Source of the DNA: Paracamarosporium sp. OC-R06-R3
Lineage: Eukaryota; Ascomycota; Dothideomycetes; Pleosporales; Didymosphaeriaceae
NCBI GenBank assembly: GCA_019828545.1
Contig: JACVRA010000171.1
Coordinates: 681,798-745,797 of the forward strand
Direction: 5' to 3'
Length of the DNA stretch: 64,000 nt
Shown: one piece after another, positions 1 through 10,718 of the stretch
Numbering within the stretch: position 1 is the stretch's first letter
How the letters are laid out: the number at the start of each line of letters is the position of its first letter
Position numbers and translations under genes: made by a program
The notes under the pieces: generated by a model
The model's database searches: none
The model's input: the letters and a program-made list of their open reading frames with translations, nothing else
Told to the model about the DNA's origin: nothing

Positions 1-46
1 CTCCAGTGGCGAAAGCCACGAGGGCGAGTTGCTTGACGGAAACCAT
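1..46 (-). CDS. Secreted protein, N-terminus only (cut by left edge)
   Basis: An ATG on the minus strand at 46 opens a frame that stays open to the edge and reads MVSVKQLALVAFATG. A short polar start followed by a hydrophobic stretch is typical of a fungal signal peptide, so this is probably a secreted or membrane protein transcribed leftward. A TATA-like ATAAATAG lies on the minus strand at about 142-151, roughly 100 bases upstream. Only 15 codons are visible, so the family cannot be told. Confidence 0.5.
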   Translation of the reverse strand, partial: MVSVKQLALVAFATG

Positions 47-1244
47 GGTCAAAGATATGTATCTACGAAGTGTAGTCGTGAGATGATGTCAAAGAATCCT
101 TGGATGAGGCGATGCGAGATCTAGGCAGAGGTGGTGGTGGTCCTATTTATTATGGTGTTGGGGCTTTGGGCAAGGCGCTGACTGGGGCCGGCACCGCGCT
201 CGTAGGTACTTGTCGGGGATGAACCTGTTTCATTTGAACGAGTGTCACGCAGAGTCAACGGTGATCGACGTCCGATTAGAGGTGGCTCAATCTGTGGAAT
301 CCGAGTTACCTGGTTTGCGGAAAAGACGGGACTCGTATACCCCACAATCCTTTCATCTGCGCCAGTATGAGACCCCGTGAGAAGATTGATTGGCTGAGCC
401 GCTTGGTGCCTGCTTCTTCCTTTGACCTGTTTGATGCATGGATTTTGGCAATAATATGCTCTTGTATGAAGTCAGCAGACATGTTCGTATGTTGCCGAGG
501 AATGGTCAATTTGTGTTGGAGGTAGTAGCGTCGGGATTGCGGGCGATTTATTCCTGAAATTTTGCCGAATGGAGTGGCGATATTATTGGGCGCTGTTATA
601 GCGCAGCGATGTATGGGGGACAGAGTGGCGTTGTGGGGTGCATATGCAGGCATTTAGTTGCACATTAATTTATGTGCCGACATGTTGTAGGGAAGACTGG
701 GCGACGTCAATGTGCAGGCCAAAGAAGCTCTGTTTACGAGCGGAACAAAATCAGTCTTCTTTGCAGATAAGCTAATTCTCGCTACAAATGCTTCGATCAC
801 GCTTGCTATGCGCTTGTATCAGGTGATTTAGAGCCGCACTATTTCGAATTCAGCGTTGAAGGAACCCCTCGAAGCAAATTGACAATGTACGTTTTGAGCA
901 AGGGGCTGTGGTTGCTATGCCACCTCTCGTGGTATCTGCATATACACTTTTGTGTTGAGCGCAGGATTTGCTGGATCGAAGAATTTAATGTTAGTCCAAA
1001 ATGATGTTCGTGGATCCTGGTACAATGCAAGGTTCAGCAAGAAAGAGCATGTATGAGGGGTTAAGAGCATCTGTGAGCTCAGTAATGCAAGCTGTTTTGG
1101 CGCGCTCAGGTCTGAGATGGAATGATTGTTAGTGGCGAGAGACGAGTTGAAACGCGATGGGCATGCATGGAGAAGATTGCGCCAAATCCCAGCGACTTGG
1201 CATCTAGTTGATATTACATTTCGGCTTCCATTACCATATTTCAT
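47..1244. other. Intergenic: promoter of the left-edge gene and 3' flank of the sugar porter
   Basis: About 1.2 kb without a supported gene. The first few hundred bases should be the leftward promoter of the truncated secreted protein, with a TATA-like element at 142-151 on the minus strand. The part near 1000-1244 should be the 3' untranslated region of the sugar porter. Open frames here are short, overlap on both strands and show no family motif. Confidence 0.5.
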
Positions 1245-2896
1245 CTACACCTTTAGGTCGCTCTTTCCGTGATCAATCGATGTAGCGGGCTCTTCTGTGT
1301 CGTAAGCCTTTTGACGCGCTTCTTCCAGGTTGAGTTGAGTTCCGCTCGGGTTGAAAACTAATCATGTCAGCTAATTGCTCCACAACATATAAAGTCTTGC
1401 ACTTACGCAGTTCCATCTCCTCCAGAGATCGTCCCTTGGTCTCCTTGATGAAGAACCAAGTGTATGCGATGAGCGAGCAGTTGAAGATGGCAAACATGAG
1501 AAACGTCCTCCAGCCGAGGTTCTCGATGGCATGCGGAGTGATCTGACTGAACACGAAGTTGAACAGCCATTGCGTGGCGGTGCCAGTTGCGATAGCTCCT
1601 TCGCGAATGCGCGTTGGGAAGATTTCGCTCATGTACAACCCTATGCAGCGTTAGCAGCGTCTAAGAGAATGGAGACGCAGACTTACATGGTACAGGGCCC
1701 CAAGAGATGTTGTATACCATCGCCTCAATGTAGATCATGCCAATAGCAGCGCTGGCAGATCTAGTAAGGCCGGCTTTACCGGTTGGCGGCTCAGTTGCTG
1801 TGATGACGGCCACAATGAGCATGAGGATAGCCATGAAGAATGCGCCGTTCAGTAGCGCCCACCTCCTGCCAATGCGTTCTACGAGGAACAACAAGAAGAC
1901 GAAGCAGGCTACCACTTTGCAAAGCCCAAAGAAACCGGACATGAACATGGCATTGTTTCCAGCGCCGACGGCCGCAAAGAACTGCGGTGCGAAGTAAGCC
2001 AAGGATGTGTTGCCGGTCAATTGGACTCCGATTTGCAATGTGATGACGAGAATGATGCGCCACCTGTTGGCTGGCAACGTGTACTCTTTCCAAGTGACAC
2101 CCTGGGTCAATCGCTCTTCCTCTGCAATGCCGGCGTTGATTTCGTTCATTTCCGCTTGGATTTCCTGGTCGTACTCGCCGCCTCGGACCCATACCAATGA
2201 CTTGAGCGCCTCGTCGTGGCGACCAACTTTGGCCAACCATCTCGTAGACTCTTTGGTGAATAGCATGCCAAGTCCAAGAAGACCACCGAATAGCAACTGG
2301 AGACCCACGGGGATCCGCCATTGCTTGGTCGAGGGTGCCATCTTAGAGGCGCCATAGGTGACCCAGTAGCTCGTAAAGACGCCAAGGGTGAAGCAGCCCT
2401 GGAAAAGAGAACCAAGCTGACCTCTCATGTGCTTCGGGGCCATCTCAGCGGAGTACATAGGGATGATTGTTGTGGCAATGCCGACGCCGAAACCTGATAT
2501 CGTCCGACCGGCATACCAACAGCCCACTGAGTTGCCAGGGTAGAAAAGTTGGAGGATGGCACCGATCTCGAAGACGAGTGAGGCTAGGGCTATGGACCAA
2601 CGACGTCCAAAGCGGGCTGTGAAGGGCCATACGAGGAAGCAGGCGAAGAATGCTGGGCAGGGTCAGTGCGGGCGCGTTTTCTAAGCTTTGCGATGCTCAC
2701 CTCCTGCTTGTAGCAGACTGGCCGAATTAGAGCTGATTTGGGTTTTGTTGGCAGCGGTGAAGCCCATATCCCGTTGAAAGCTTTTTAGGGTCAAGACGCC
2801 GCCTACAATGCCTGTATCGTAGGCAAAAAGAAAGGACCCGATGCAGCTAAGGGCCACAAGGTAGGTGGCCCTGAAGGCACCCAAACGCTTCCCCAT
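1245..2896 (-). CDS. MFS sugar porter (hexose transporter family)
   Basis: Plasma-membrane sugar:H+ symporter or facilitator of the fungal sugar porter family, 502 aa in four exons: 2701-2896, 1687-2652, 1407-1640 and 1245-1357 (introns of 48, 46 and 49 nt, each with a GTRAG donor). Family marks seen are the N-terminal FAYDTGIVGG segment in TM1, ERIGRR between TM8 and TM9, and WGPVPWLYMSEIFPTRIR, whose PVPW is completed by splicing. KETKGRSLEEME follows TM12. Length is normal for the family. It diverges from the tandem-zinc-cluster activator at 3396, and a GH3 glycosidase lies beyond that, which suggests uptake of a released sugar. A TATAAACA on the minus strand at 2984-2991 lies 88 bases upstream of the ATG. 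The substrate cannot be deduced from sequence alone. Confidence 0.93.
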
Positions 2897-3395
2897 GGTG
2901 TGGATAGAGACTCAGTCTGTGCACCAGATGAATATGCACGAGACTGTATAGATGCAGGTGAGGTGTGAGGCTACCTCGTCGAGTGTTTATAAGTGATCAG
3001 CAGCCCAGCGCACGACCATCAGTCGTCCGTTGTGGTGACATGCCGGGAGTCGGTCAGGCGAGGTCGTCGCTCGAACCCATGCTCTGCGGGAGGTGCCCGT
3101 GTTGGAAGCTTGAGTCCCAGGAGTGTCGGCGCGAGCAGGACAGGATTGGTGAACAGAGTTAAGCGCGACGCCAACGCCGACCCCACAGCGATTCGCAATT
3201 TGGACCCACTCTTACGATTACCCCAGGCTCCATCGTCCGGCCTCACCTGGGACCATCCCCTTCGCCAGCCGGCGACGTTATGTTGCAATCGTCTTACGAG
3301 CCTCATCGAGACGTGCGCCCTCATGGCGGCCTGCAGTCACTCCCACCACACCAGCGACCGTAGCCCACCCACCAAGCAGCACATCGCACCGCGTC
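2897..3395. promoter_or_regulatory. Divergent promoter, sugar porter / tandem zinc-cluster activator
   Basis: 499 bases separate the two start codons. The leftward side carries TATAAACA (minus strand, 2984-2991). The rightward side is GC-rich with no clear TATA box. The arrangement allows joint control of the transporter and its neighbouring regulator. That is an inference; no operator was proven. Confidence 0.5.
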
Positions 3396-5650
3396 ATGAG
3401 AGCCGCGTGCGTCCAATGCCGTGTGCGCAAGGTATGCACTCCAATTTCTTGGCCAATTGCACGCTTCATCCTGCAACGTCGCCGGCAATCGGTCTTCGCT
3501 GACGCTCCGAAGGTCCGCTGCGACGGTTCAGCCCCTTGTTGTAGGCCATGCGAACGCCTACGCTTTGACTGCTCGTTTCAACAGATTGGCTCCACGTCGT
3601 ACGCAATCCAGCTTCCGCCAAAACGGCGTGGCACCGAGGCCTGTCTCGAGTGCCGTGCCATGAAGGCTCGCTGCTCCAGGGATTCGCCTCGATGCAGCAA
3701 TTGCCACAGGAGGAACAAACAATGTACCTACGCCTCCGCCTCCGCCTCGCGCTCTTCAACTGCCACGCACGAAGGCCTTGTCACCATCGACGAGAGCCCA
3801 CGCGCCTCGTCTCAGCAGCCTAGTATCACCGACGAGCTTGCCCCTGCCATCTCCGTCACCAGCGGGAGCATAACCTCTCCCTTGTCAACTGCCAGTAGCA
3901 GTGTCTTTCCAGCTGGCGACATTGTGATACAGCTGATTACAAAGTACTTTGATTGTTTGTCTCCTCTGCCATCCTTTAGCTTTCTCCACAAGGAAACTGT
4001 CGTTCAACGATGTCTCGACGGGTCCATCGATCATTCTCTCAAACTGGCCATATGTGCCATTACCTCCATGTTTATGGACCAGTACCACGCACAACGCATG
4101 GAATGGGCACAAGAAGCCGAACGGCTTATGCTTGACAGACTAGAAAAACCTTCCATCTTCTTGATCCAGGCATCACTACTCACAATACGTTTCCGAGCTG
4201 CTGTCGGGCAGTTCCCCCGCGCCTTCATCCTTGCGGGGCTCGCTGCACGATGGGCCGTTGCGCTGCGACTCAACTACGAGCATTCTGGACTGGGGCCAAT
4301 AGCCCAAGAGGTACGACGACGTACGCTGTGGTCGCTCTATCTGCTTGAGGACAGCTTTTGTGTCGGGCTGAAAGAGTTTGAACTGCTTTCTCCAGAGATC
4401 ATGCATCTGCAGCTTCCGTGTGAGGATGCAGACTTCAACGACAAACGGCCACCATCCACAGGCTTTCTGCAATGTGGGAGAGGCATTGAACCAGAAGTTC
4501 TTGGGTCTCGCGCTTCATTCATCAAACTGACTTTGATCAGACGTGACATCATGCGGTATAGTGCTAAAACTTCTGGTTTTTGGTTCGAGCTAATGCATTC
4601 AAGATTCAATCGCAGAATTTGCGCCAAGGAAATCACGCAGTCGGAGCTGTTCACCTGCATTGAACGTTTCCAAAACGACCTTCTTCGCCTGCGCACTCGA
4701 CTGGCACCCAACGACCAGTATCCGCGCGCTACCCCAGAAGAATTTTCTTGGCCACCTCAGTATGCAATGCTTCATATGTCGTGGCATCAGTGTCATTGCG
4801 ACCTATACCGCCCGTTCCTAACAGACTACCCTGAGCTGGGGCCGCATGCGGCTCTCAACGGAATGTCTGAGCCTGACAGAATCTTGATGAGAGATAAGTG
4901 CTTAGGGCACGCCGAACAGATTGTTCGGGTACTCACAGATTTCATCCACCATAAGGAGGAGCAACACATGCTTGAACACGACGCCGCAGTCTGCGCATAT
5001 CATGCGGCGCGATTGATTTTGTTCGGCACTTACAATGCTTCTCATGAATCGGACTTTCCAATGCGAATGGCCGTCAACAAAGCACAGATGTGCCTTGATG
5101 TCATAAAACGATATTTTAGCTTCTCCGCCCAGCTTGAAACAATGGTACGAGATATTATTCAACTTCATGATAAATCACTGATACACTGTAGCGAAAAGCT
5201 TTGGAAAAAGCAATCCATGAGCACAAGACACGCTGGAAACCTACTGGCCCTGTGGAGCCGGCAAGAGACCCGGACCCGGACCCTCCAAACATATCTCGAG
5301 ACGCACACAATCGACAAAGGCTTGCGATTCACAGTCTTCTTCGCCAGTCAGATTTCGTTGATGATAGCCGTGAAGCAGCTCTCGAGCCATCGACTGAGAC
5401 TGCGCCAAATGTTGCGCTGCCCATGACCGGTGATATTGCTGCCTCCGCAGAAATTCCGCAAGGTGGACGAGTCGATTGGAATATCCAGGACAGCATGTAC
5501 CCGCCCTGGAACTTTATGCCCAACGACCCAAATACACTGTATGGGTTGCCTTTTGGAGCTGGTATGCTCGACTTTGGCGGAACCATGACTCAAGGCACTG
5601 ATGATTTGGGCAACCTAATCGGCGGGCTCGATGAACAATGCATGTATTGA
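3396..5650 (+). CDS. Transcription factor with two tandem Zn2Cys6 clusters and fungal_trans domain
   Basis: Nuclear DNA-binding regulator, 708 aa in three exons: 3396-3431, 3513-5144 and 5192-5650. The first intron (81 nt, donor GTATGC, branch GCTGAC) splits the first zinc cluster after residue 12. Spliced, it gives a C-x2-C-x6-C-x6-C-x2-C-x6-C cluster (CVQC ... CERLRFDC). A second cluster with identical spacing follows about 30 residues later (CLEC ... CHRRNKQC). Most family members have one. The fungal-specific activator domain follows (LPSFSFLHKE; RRTLWSLYLLED). The second intron (47 nt) shifts the frame into a C-terminus rich in Pro, Gly and Asp, ending ...LDEQCMY. The first intron is a multiple of three and contains no stop, so its retention would give a protein with a broken first cluster. 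It probably regulates the flanking porter and glycosidase; that is inferred from position only. Confidence 0.88.
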
Positions 5651-6054
5651 AGCGTTTGCTCGAGTGCATGATAACCTCCTTGACTATCGGTGCCTTCGCG
5701 TTATGCACATGTCCATTTGAACCTGTGGCGATATATTCGAGGAAGATTTTGTTGTTTTGTTGACGTTCACAGCACCATAAGCTAAAGTGAACCTTGGCCA
5801 ATCAGAACTCAACTGGCCCGAACATCCGGCTGCGTACTCTACGATTAACCCTGCATCGGCCCGCTCGGTCGATTGAAACCCACTTTCGAGCACGTCACCC
5901 GGTACTCGGAGAACACGAAGAAGACTCCCCTGCCATACTTGTTTATGCTCCGGCCTCAAAGGGATAGTGCAGTCAACGAGCTCAAGTTCATATAAGAGCG
6001 ACACAGTATGTAGCCAATCGCTCGCAACCGCGGCGGTGACGACTCAATCCCAAT
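5651..6054 (+). promoter_or_regulatory. Promoter region of the GH3 gene
   Basis: 404 bases between the activator stop and the glycosidase ATG. TATAAGAG at 5991-5998 lies 57 bases before the ATG, at a typical fungal distance. The first part is presumably the activator 3' untranslated region. Confidence 0.55.
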
Positions 6055-8444
6055 ATGGTTCACATCCAGCATTTCCTCGCAGCGCTGTCGCTATGCTTGG
6101 GCTATGTTACCGCGAGCTATGGCAATAGCTCAACGTCAAGCTTCAGGCAGCGCGCTCAAGAATTACTGGACCAGATGACCTATGAAGAGAAGGTCGGACA
6201 GCTTGGTGGTGTCCGACGTCTACTGAGTCACGGCCCGGTCTTAGACGAGCAGAACTACAAGACGCGAGTGAACGGGTATCAGAATGGCAATTTGGGTCAG
6301 TCTGTCGCAAACGAAATTGGATCGATGAGACTGACGATTATCAAGGCTTCGGTGATACGTTGAATTGGGCCGCGGATGTCCTCCCTATTACGAACCAAGT
6401 GCGGCAGAAGCAAATCAACGAAAGCCGCCTACATATCCCATTCATCACGGTCACGGATTCAATCAACAGCTTGTATATGGCTGGAGGCACCATCTTCCCA
6501 AGCAATCTTGCTACTTCGGCCACGTGGAACATCGATCTATTCAAGCAGGCTGTGGCAGCCATCCGTGAAGAACAGCTCGCCATCGGCGTAACATGGGTGC
6601 TTTCTCCCGAGCTGGATATTGCGTCTGAGCAACGGTTTGGACGGATCGGGGAGATGTAAGAACTAAACATCGCTTATTCTTTCAATAGCGCTGACGGCTT
6701 CAGGTTCGGTGAAGATGGATACCTAACTGGCGAGTTTGGCCGCGCATATGTCCAGACGATGGAAGACAAGGATGATAATGGGAACATCAAAGTTGCTACA
6801 ACCATCAAGCATTTTATATACGGCGATGCTCGAGGGGGAGTCAACGAGGCCAGTCAGTATGGTGGCATCAACCACATCTACAATGATCAACTTCGGCCCT
6901 ATATCCGTGCTCTGGAAGCTGGGCCTGCAGCGCTCATGGTTTCTTACGCGTCTGTTGACCTCATACCAATGTCGATTAACGAATATCTGCTTCAAGACGT
7001 CCTACGAAAACAGCTCGGTTTTGAAGGCATCATCATGTCAGACGCTGGCTCTGTTGCAAACCTGTACACAACGTCATACACAGCATCTTCTTACCAGGAT
7101 GCCGCTGAACAAGCAGTGGAAGCTGGCCTGCAGATGGAATTGAGTCCTGGATCACCAGCGACTTTCCCGAACCTAGTAAATAGCACCAACAACTCTGCCG
7201 TCATTAGATTAGTGGATGAAGCAGCTCTCAATATCCTCCAGCTCAAGTTCGCGACTGGGCTCTTCGACAAACCCCTTCCGGATCCAGCGAAACTCAACAA
7301 CACTGTCAGAAACTCTACACACCTAAAGCTTGCCCGACAGGTTGCAGAGGAAGGCATTGTCCTATTGAAGAACGACGCCATCCTCCCAGCGAAACCTTCA
7401 AAAATCGCTGTACTCGGTCCGTTTGCCGATATCCGCAATTACGGCTCCTATGCTCCCGTGAACTCTTCTGATTCACGCTTCGGCGACTCGTTCTACCAGA
7501 GCATCCGGAATAGTTTCGGTGCCGAAAACGTGCAATACGTACAGGGTGTCGATATTATCGATACAGAAGATTCTTCTGGTATCTCTGAGGCTGTCTCAGT
7601 CGCTAAGAGTGCCGGATTCGCAGTTGTCTTTGTTGGATCACTCTCTGTTGGCAGTCTTGGCACCTCGGACCCCCTCAGTGCCAAACGCACCGATGGAGAA
7701 TTCTTCACGCACGCTGATCTTGGCTTCCCAGGCCTACAGCAGCAGCTCCTCGATGCCGTCTTAGACAGTGGTATTCCTACCGTTATCGTCCTATCTGGTG
7801 GTCAGCCCTTCGTGCTGAATAACTCCACACTCCGCGCCAACGCTATCCTCCACGCGTTTCTAGGCGGCGAATTTACTGGCGATGCCCTTGCAGATATTCT
7901 CACGGGGGTGGTGAACCCAAGTGGCAAATTGACGGTCAGCCTACCACAGGCTTCTTCGGCGTTACCAGCATACTACGATTACCTGCCCAATGATGATGCG
8001 GGAAGCGCGGATCGCTTCCTAGGCTACCATTCCACATATCAATTCCCCAACCTTACGCGCGACTCTCCCTTTCCCTTCGGTTTCGGGCTTTCGTACACTA
8101 ACTTCACCATCGCGTCTCCTACCGTGACCAGCTCAAACGGCTCTATAATTGTAACTGCCACGATTACGAATACAGGCGCAAAGAATGGGAAAGAGGTAGT
8201 GCAAATCTATTTTCGACCGCACCGCACGAGGGGAATAGAATTTCCCGTGCGGAGACTAGTAAGGTTCGAGAAGGTAGAAGTGGAGGCTGGGGAGAGCAAG
8301 GATGTGCGGTTCGAGATACCGAACAAGGACTTGGGGTATTACGTCAATGGCAGATTGAAGATTGAGAAGGGCGGGTATACGTTCTGGGCGGGGTCAAGTT
8401 CGCGGGTGGAAGATTTGAGAGGGGTTAATGCTACGGTTGTGTAG
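6055..8444 (+). CDS. Secreted GH3 beta-glycosidase
   Basis: Extracellular glycoside hydrolase family 3 enzyme (beta-glucosidase or beta-xylosidase type) that removes terminal sugars from the non-reducing end. 763 aa in three exons: 6055-6295, 6346-6655 and 6704-8444. A signal peptide is visible at residues 1-20 (hydrophobic FLAALSLCLGYVTA). The TIM-barrel domain shows TYEEKVGQL, KHFIYG and the nucleophile motif GIIMSDAGS with Asp at about residue 297. The second alpha/beta domain starts with a stretch typical of the family (GIVLLKNDAILP), and a C-terminal FnIII-like domain contains FGFGLSYTNF. Many NxS/T sequons fit a secreted glycoprotein. TATAAGAG lies 57 bases upstream. Together with the porter and activator on its left it forms a plausible hydrolysis-uptake-regulation group. 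Exact substrate is uncertain. Confidence 0.93.
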
Positions 8445-8495
8445 TGGGCGAGGTGTAAACTGGATTTAGAACTTCATTGCCAGAGTCAAATGGAG

Positions 8496-8831
8496 TTATG
8501 GAACTCGAGGGCTAGCATTGAAATCGTAAATATGGCATCGTGATATTGGTGGCACATTGTCCTTCCTGGAGCAGCAACGATACCCAGCGCATGTTCCATA
8601 CATGTCGAAGTGGCCGCATAGAAAACCCCATTGCAGCTTGCCCAAATTAACATCGTAGCTACAGAACTGCTCGGAGATCCGGTCAATAGGAGCATACACC
8701 CCATCGGGAAAGCTGGACATGTTGAAAGAGGAGGACCTTGCGATTTTTCCGATCTCCACCTTCTCGCACGAATACAGGACCGAATGCTTGGGACGACAGC
8801 GACTGCTAAAATCGTATTCGAAACATGGCCA
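8496..8831 (-). CDS. Orphan cysteine-rich reading frame (last exon or relic)
   Basis: On the minus strand, a TTTAG that could be an intron acceptor ends at 8832. A 111-codon frame follows it down to a TAA at 8496-8498. The frame encodes nine cysteines, including FCSYDVNLGK, CGHFDMYGTC and YRCCSRKD, a pattern like small secreted cysteine-rich fungal proteins. A stop immediately precedes the frame, so an upstream exon with start and signal peptide is required. I searched to about 9060 and found no convincing one. It is therefore either the last exon of a gene whose first exon I missed, or a decayed copy. Not recognised as any family, and no function is claimed. Confidence 0.35.
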   Translation of the reverse strand, partial: WPCFEYDFSSRCRPKHSVLYSCEKVEIGKIARSSSFNMSSFPDGVYAPIDRISEQFCSYDVNLGKLQWGFLCGHFDMYGTCAGYRCCSRKDNVPPISRCHIYDFNASPRVP

Positions 8832-9323
8832 CTAAACGATGTCATTTATGAGCAGATGACCGGGCGAGGGCTTTTACGGCTATATGAAGCTCTGTAATCC
8901 AATAAGTAGTGCAGATTTCCAAAGTAGGCTAAATCGATTGCGCTTTGTATAACATGGCTGCCCCATCGAGACCATGCAAGTATACTCCGCATTTCGCAAA
9001 TTACCTCCCTCTTCTATACCGGAGCATATATGCGAGCATAGTTGCAGTATGTTGTGGAACACGGATAGCTATTCAGGTGGTTGGGAAGGTGCTTTGACAG
9101 GCTGTGATGTTGTTTGGATGAACACTGTTATGCAGTCATCAATAGCGTATCATGCTGGGGAAGAAGCAAGATGCATTTGGGTATCTCCATAGTCAATGGC
9201 ATCATTTGATTGGTATGACCGGCAGAAAGAGGGGGTGCTCTTCGCGATGGCTACAAATAAGCAGCAATTCTCGCCTTGACAACGGGTCTCTATCACAGCA
9301 GTTGCTAGGACACAATCATCGCA
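8832..9323. other. Intergenic upstream of the WD40 gene
   Basis: About 490 bases that should contain the rightward promoter of the WD40-type gene and possibly the unseen first exon of the cysteine-rich frame. No TATA box or repeat stood out. Confidence 0.4.
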
Positions 9324-10640
9324 ATGATCTCCCAGTCCTTGGTCATCTTCCCTGCCCTCGTTGGCATCGCGTTGTCTCTCTCTATTCCGTCTCGAGCAGA
9401 CGCCAAGTTCAATCTTGCTGGTCTCGCTGCACCTGCTCCAGTCTCCAGCCCAATCTCCGACTGGCAAAAGGATGGCAAGCCTGCTCAATGGGCTGAAGGC
9501 TATCCTAAGACTTGGGGCACCGAAGAGGTCAAGTACACCCAGGACAAAGTAAGCCACTAAGCTCTGCACAGTCTGTCATGACAGTCTTCTAATGACAGGA
9601 AGCCGCACAGCCGTTCACTCTTCGGACCCGGCACGGTGACACCAGACGATAAGTTCCTCATCATGATCAATGACACCAACACGCGCATCACGAACCTCGA
9701 CACGGGCGACACCGTAGCGGACATCGCGCGGACCGGTGACGACGCGCGCATCACTGCATCGCCCAAAGGCGGCTACGACCTGCTCATCACCACACCTCGC
9801 GCGCAGTACCAAGGCTACGACATCTACCACTACACTCTTTCCAAAGAAGGCGTTCCAGAAGACACACCAACCAAGATCTACGGTGAAACGACATCCTTCG
9901 ACCCCGACGTCTTCCACGGCCGCCGCTTCACAGCGGACCAGCGCAACGAAGCCTTCGTCTACGATCTCGACGACCCCGATTCCAGACTGACACTCGACGG
10001 GCACACAGACGGCATCATGAGCGCGGCAATCAGTCCAAACGGCAAGTACGTGGCTACAGCAGCATGGGACGGAAAGGGGAAGCTCTGGTCCGGCGAGGAC
10101 GGAACCTTCATCGGCGACTTCGAGAGCTCGACGGCCCAGAACTGGGTCACGCGCTTCTCGCCCGACGGCACGTACCTCGCCATCGCGAACGGCGCGCGCA
10201 CAGCGAAGATCTACACCGTTGCCAACCTCACTGCGCCGGCGATCGTCATCGACCAGTTTTCCGACTGGGTGCGCACGCTGCAGTGGAGTCCTGACGGCAA
10301 GTACATCGCAGGTGGGAGCTGGGGGCAGATCCTGGTGTACTCTCTCTCAGAGGGCAAAGTGGTGCAGAAGTGGGAGCTTGACGACGCCGGTAAGAGGGAG
10401 TGGGAGGTCGTGGATGTGACGTGGTTGGAAGGCGGGCGCAGGATCGCGTATCGCGTCCAGGGCGCGCTCGAGCTGTATGACTTCGAGAGTAATTTGAAGT
10501 ATGGGTGGGCGCCTGGGGAGAATGATACGTATTTGCGGGGATTCAATGTTGCGGGGACTTTCCATTTGAAGGGGAAGGGGTGGATTGGGGGGTTTGATTG
10601 GGATCATAAGGTTAGGTTTTGGAAGTATCCTAAGGCTTGA
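9324..10640 (+). CDS. Secreted WD40-repeat (beta-propeller) protein
   Basis: 420 aa in two exons, 9324-9548 and 9603-10640. The 54-nt intron (GTAAGC to GGAAG) contains an in-frame stop and must be removed; splicing joins TQDK to PHSRSLFGPG. The N-terminus has a signal peptide-like stretch (VIFPALVGIALSLSI) followed by an Ala/Pro-rich linker. At least three WD40-like blades are visible in the second half: LDGHTDGIMSAAISPNGKY, a blade with RFSPDGTYLAIAN, and one with LQWSPDGKYIAGGS. WD40 proteins are normally intracellular scaffolds, so a secretion signal is unusual. It could instead direct the protein to the vacuole or ER. No enzyme motif was seen and the role is unknown. Confidence 0.75.
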
Positions 10641-10718
10641 TGGGATGGTGAGGGTTGTCAGGGGTGTTAAGAGGTTTGGATAGGTTTATGGACCGATAAA
10701 ATGATTATGCTACGGTAT

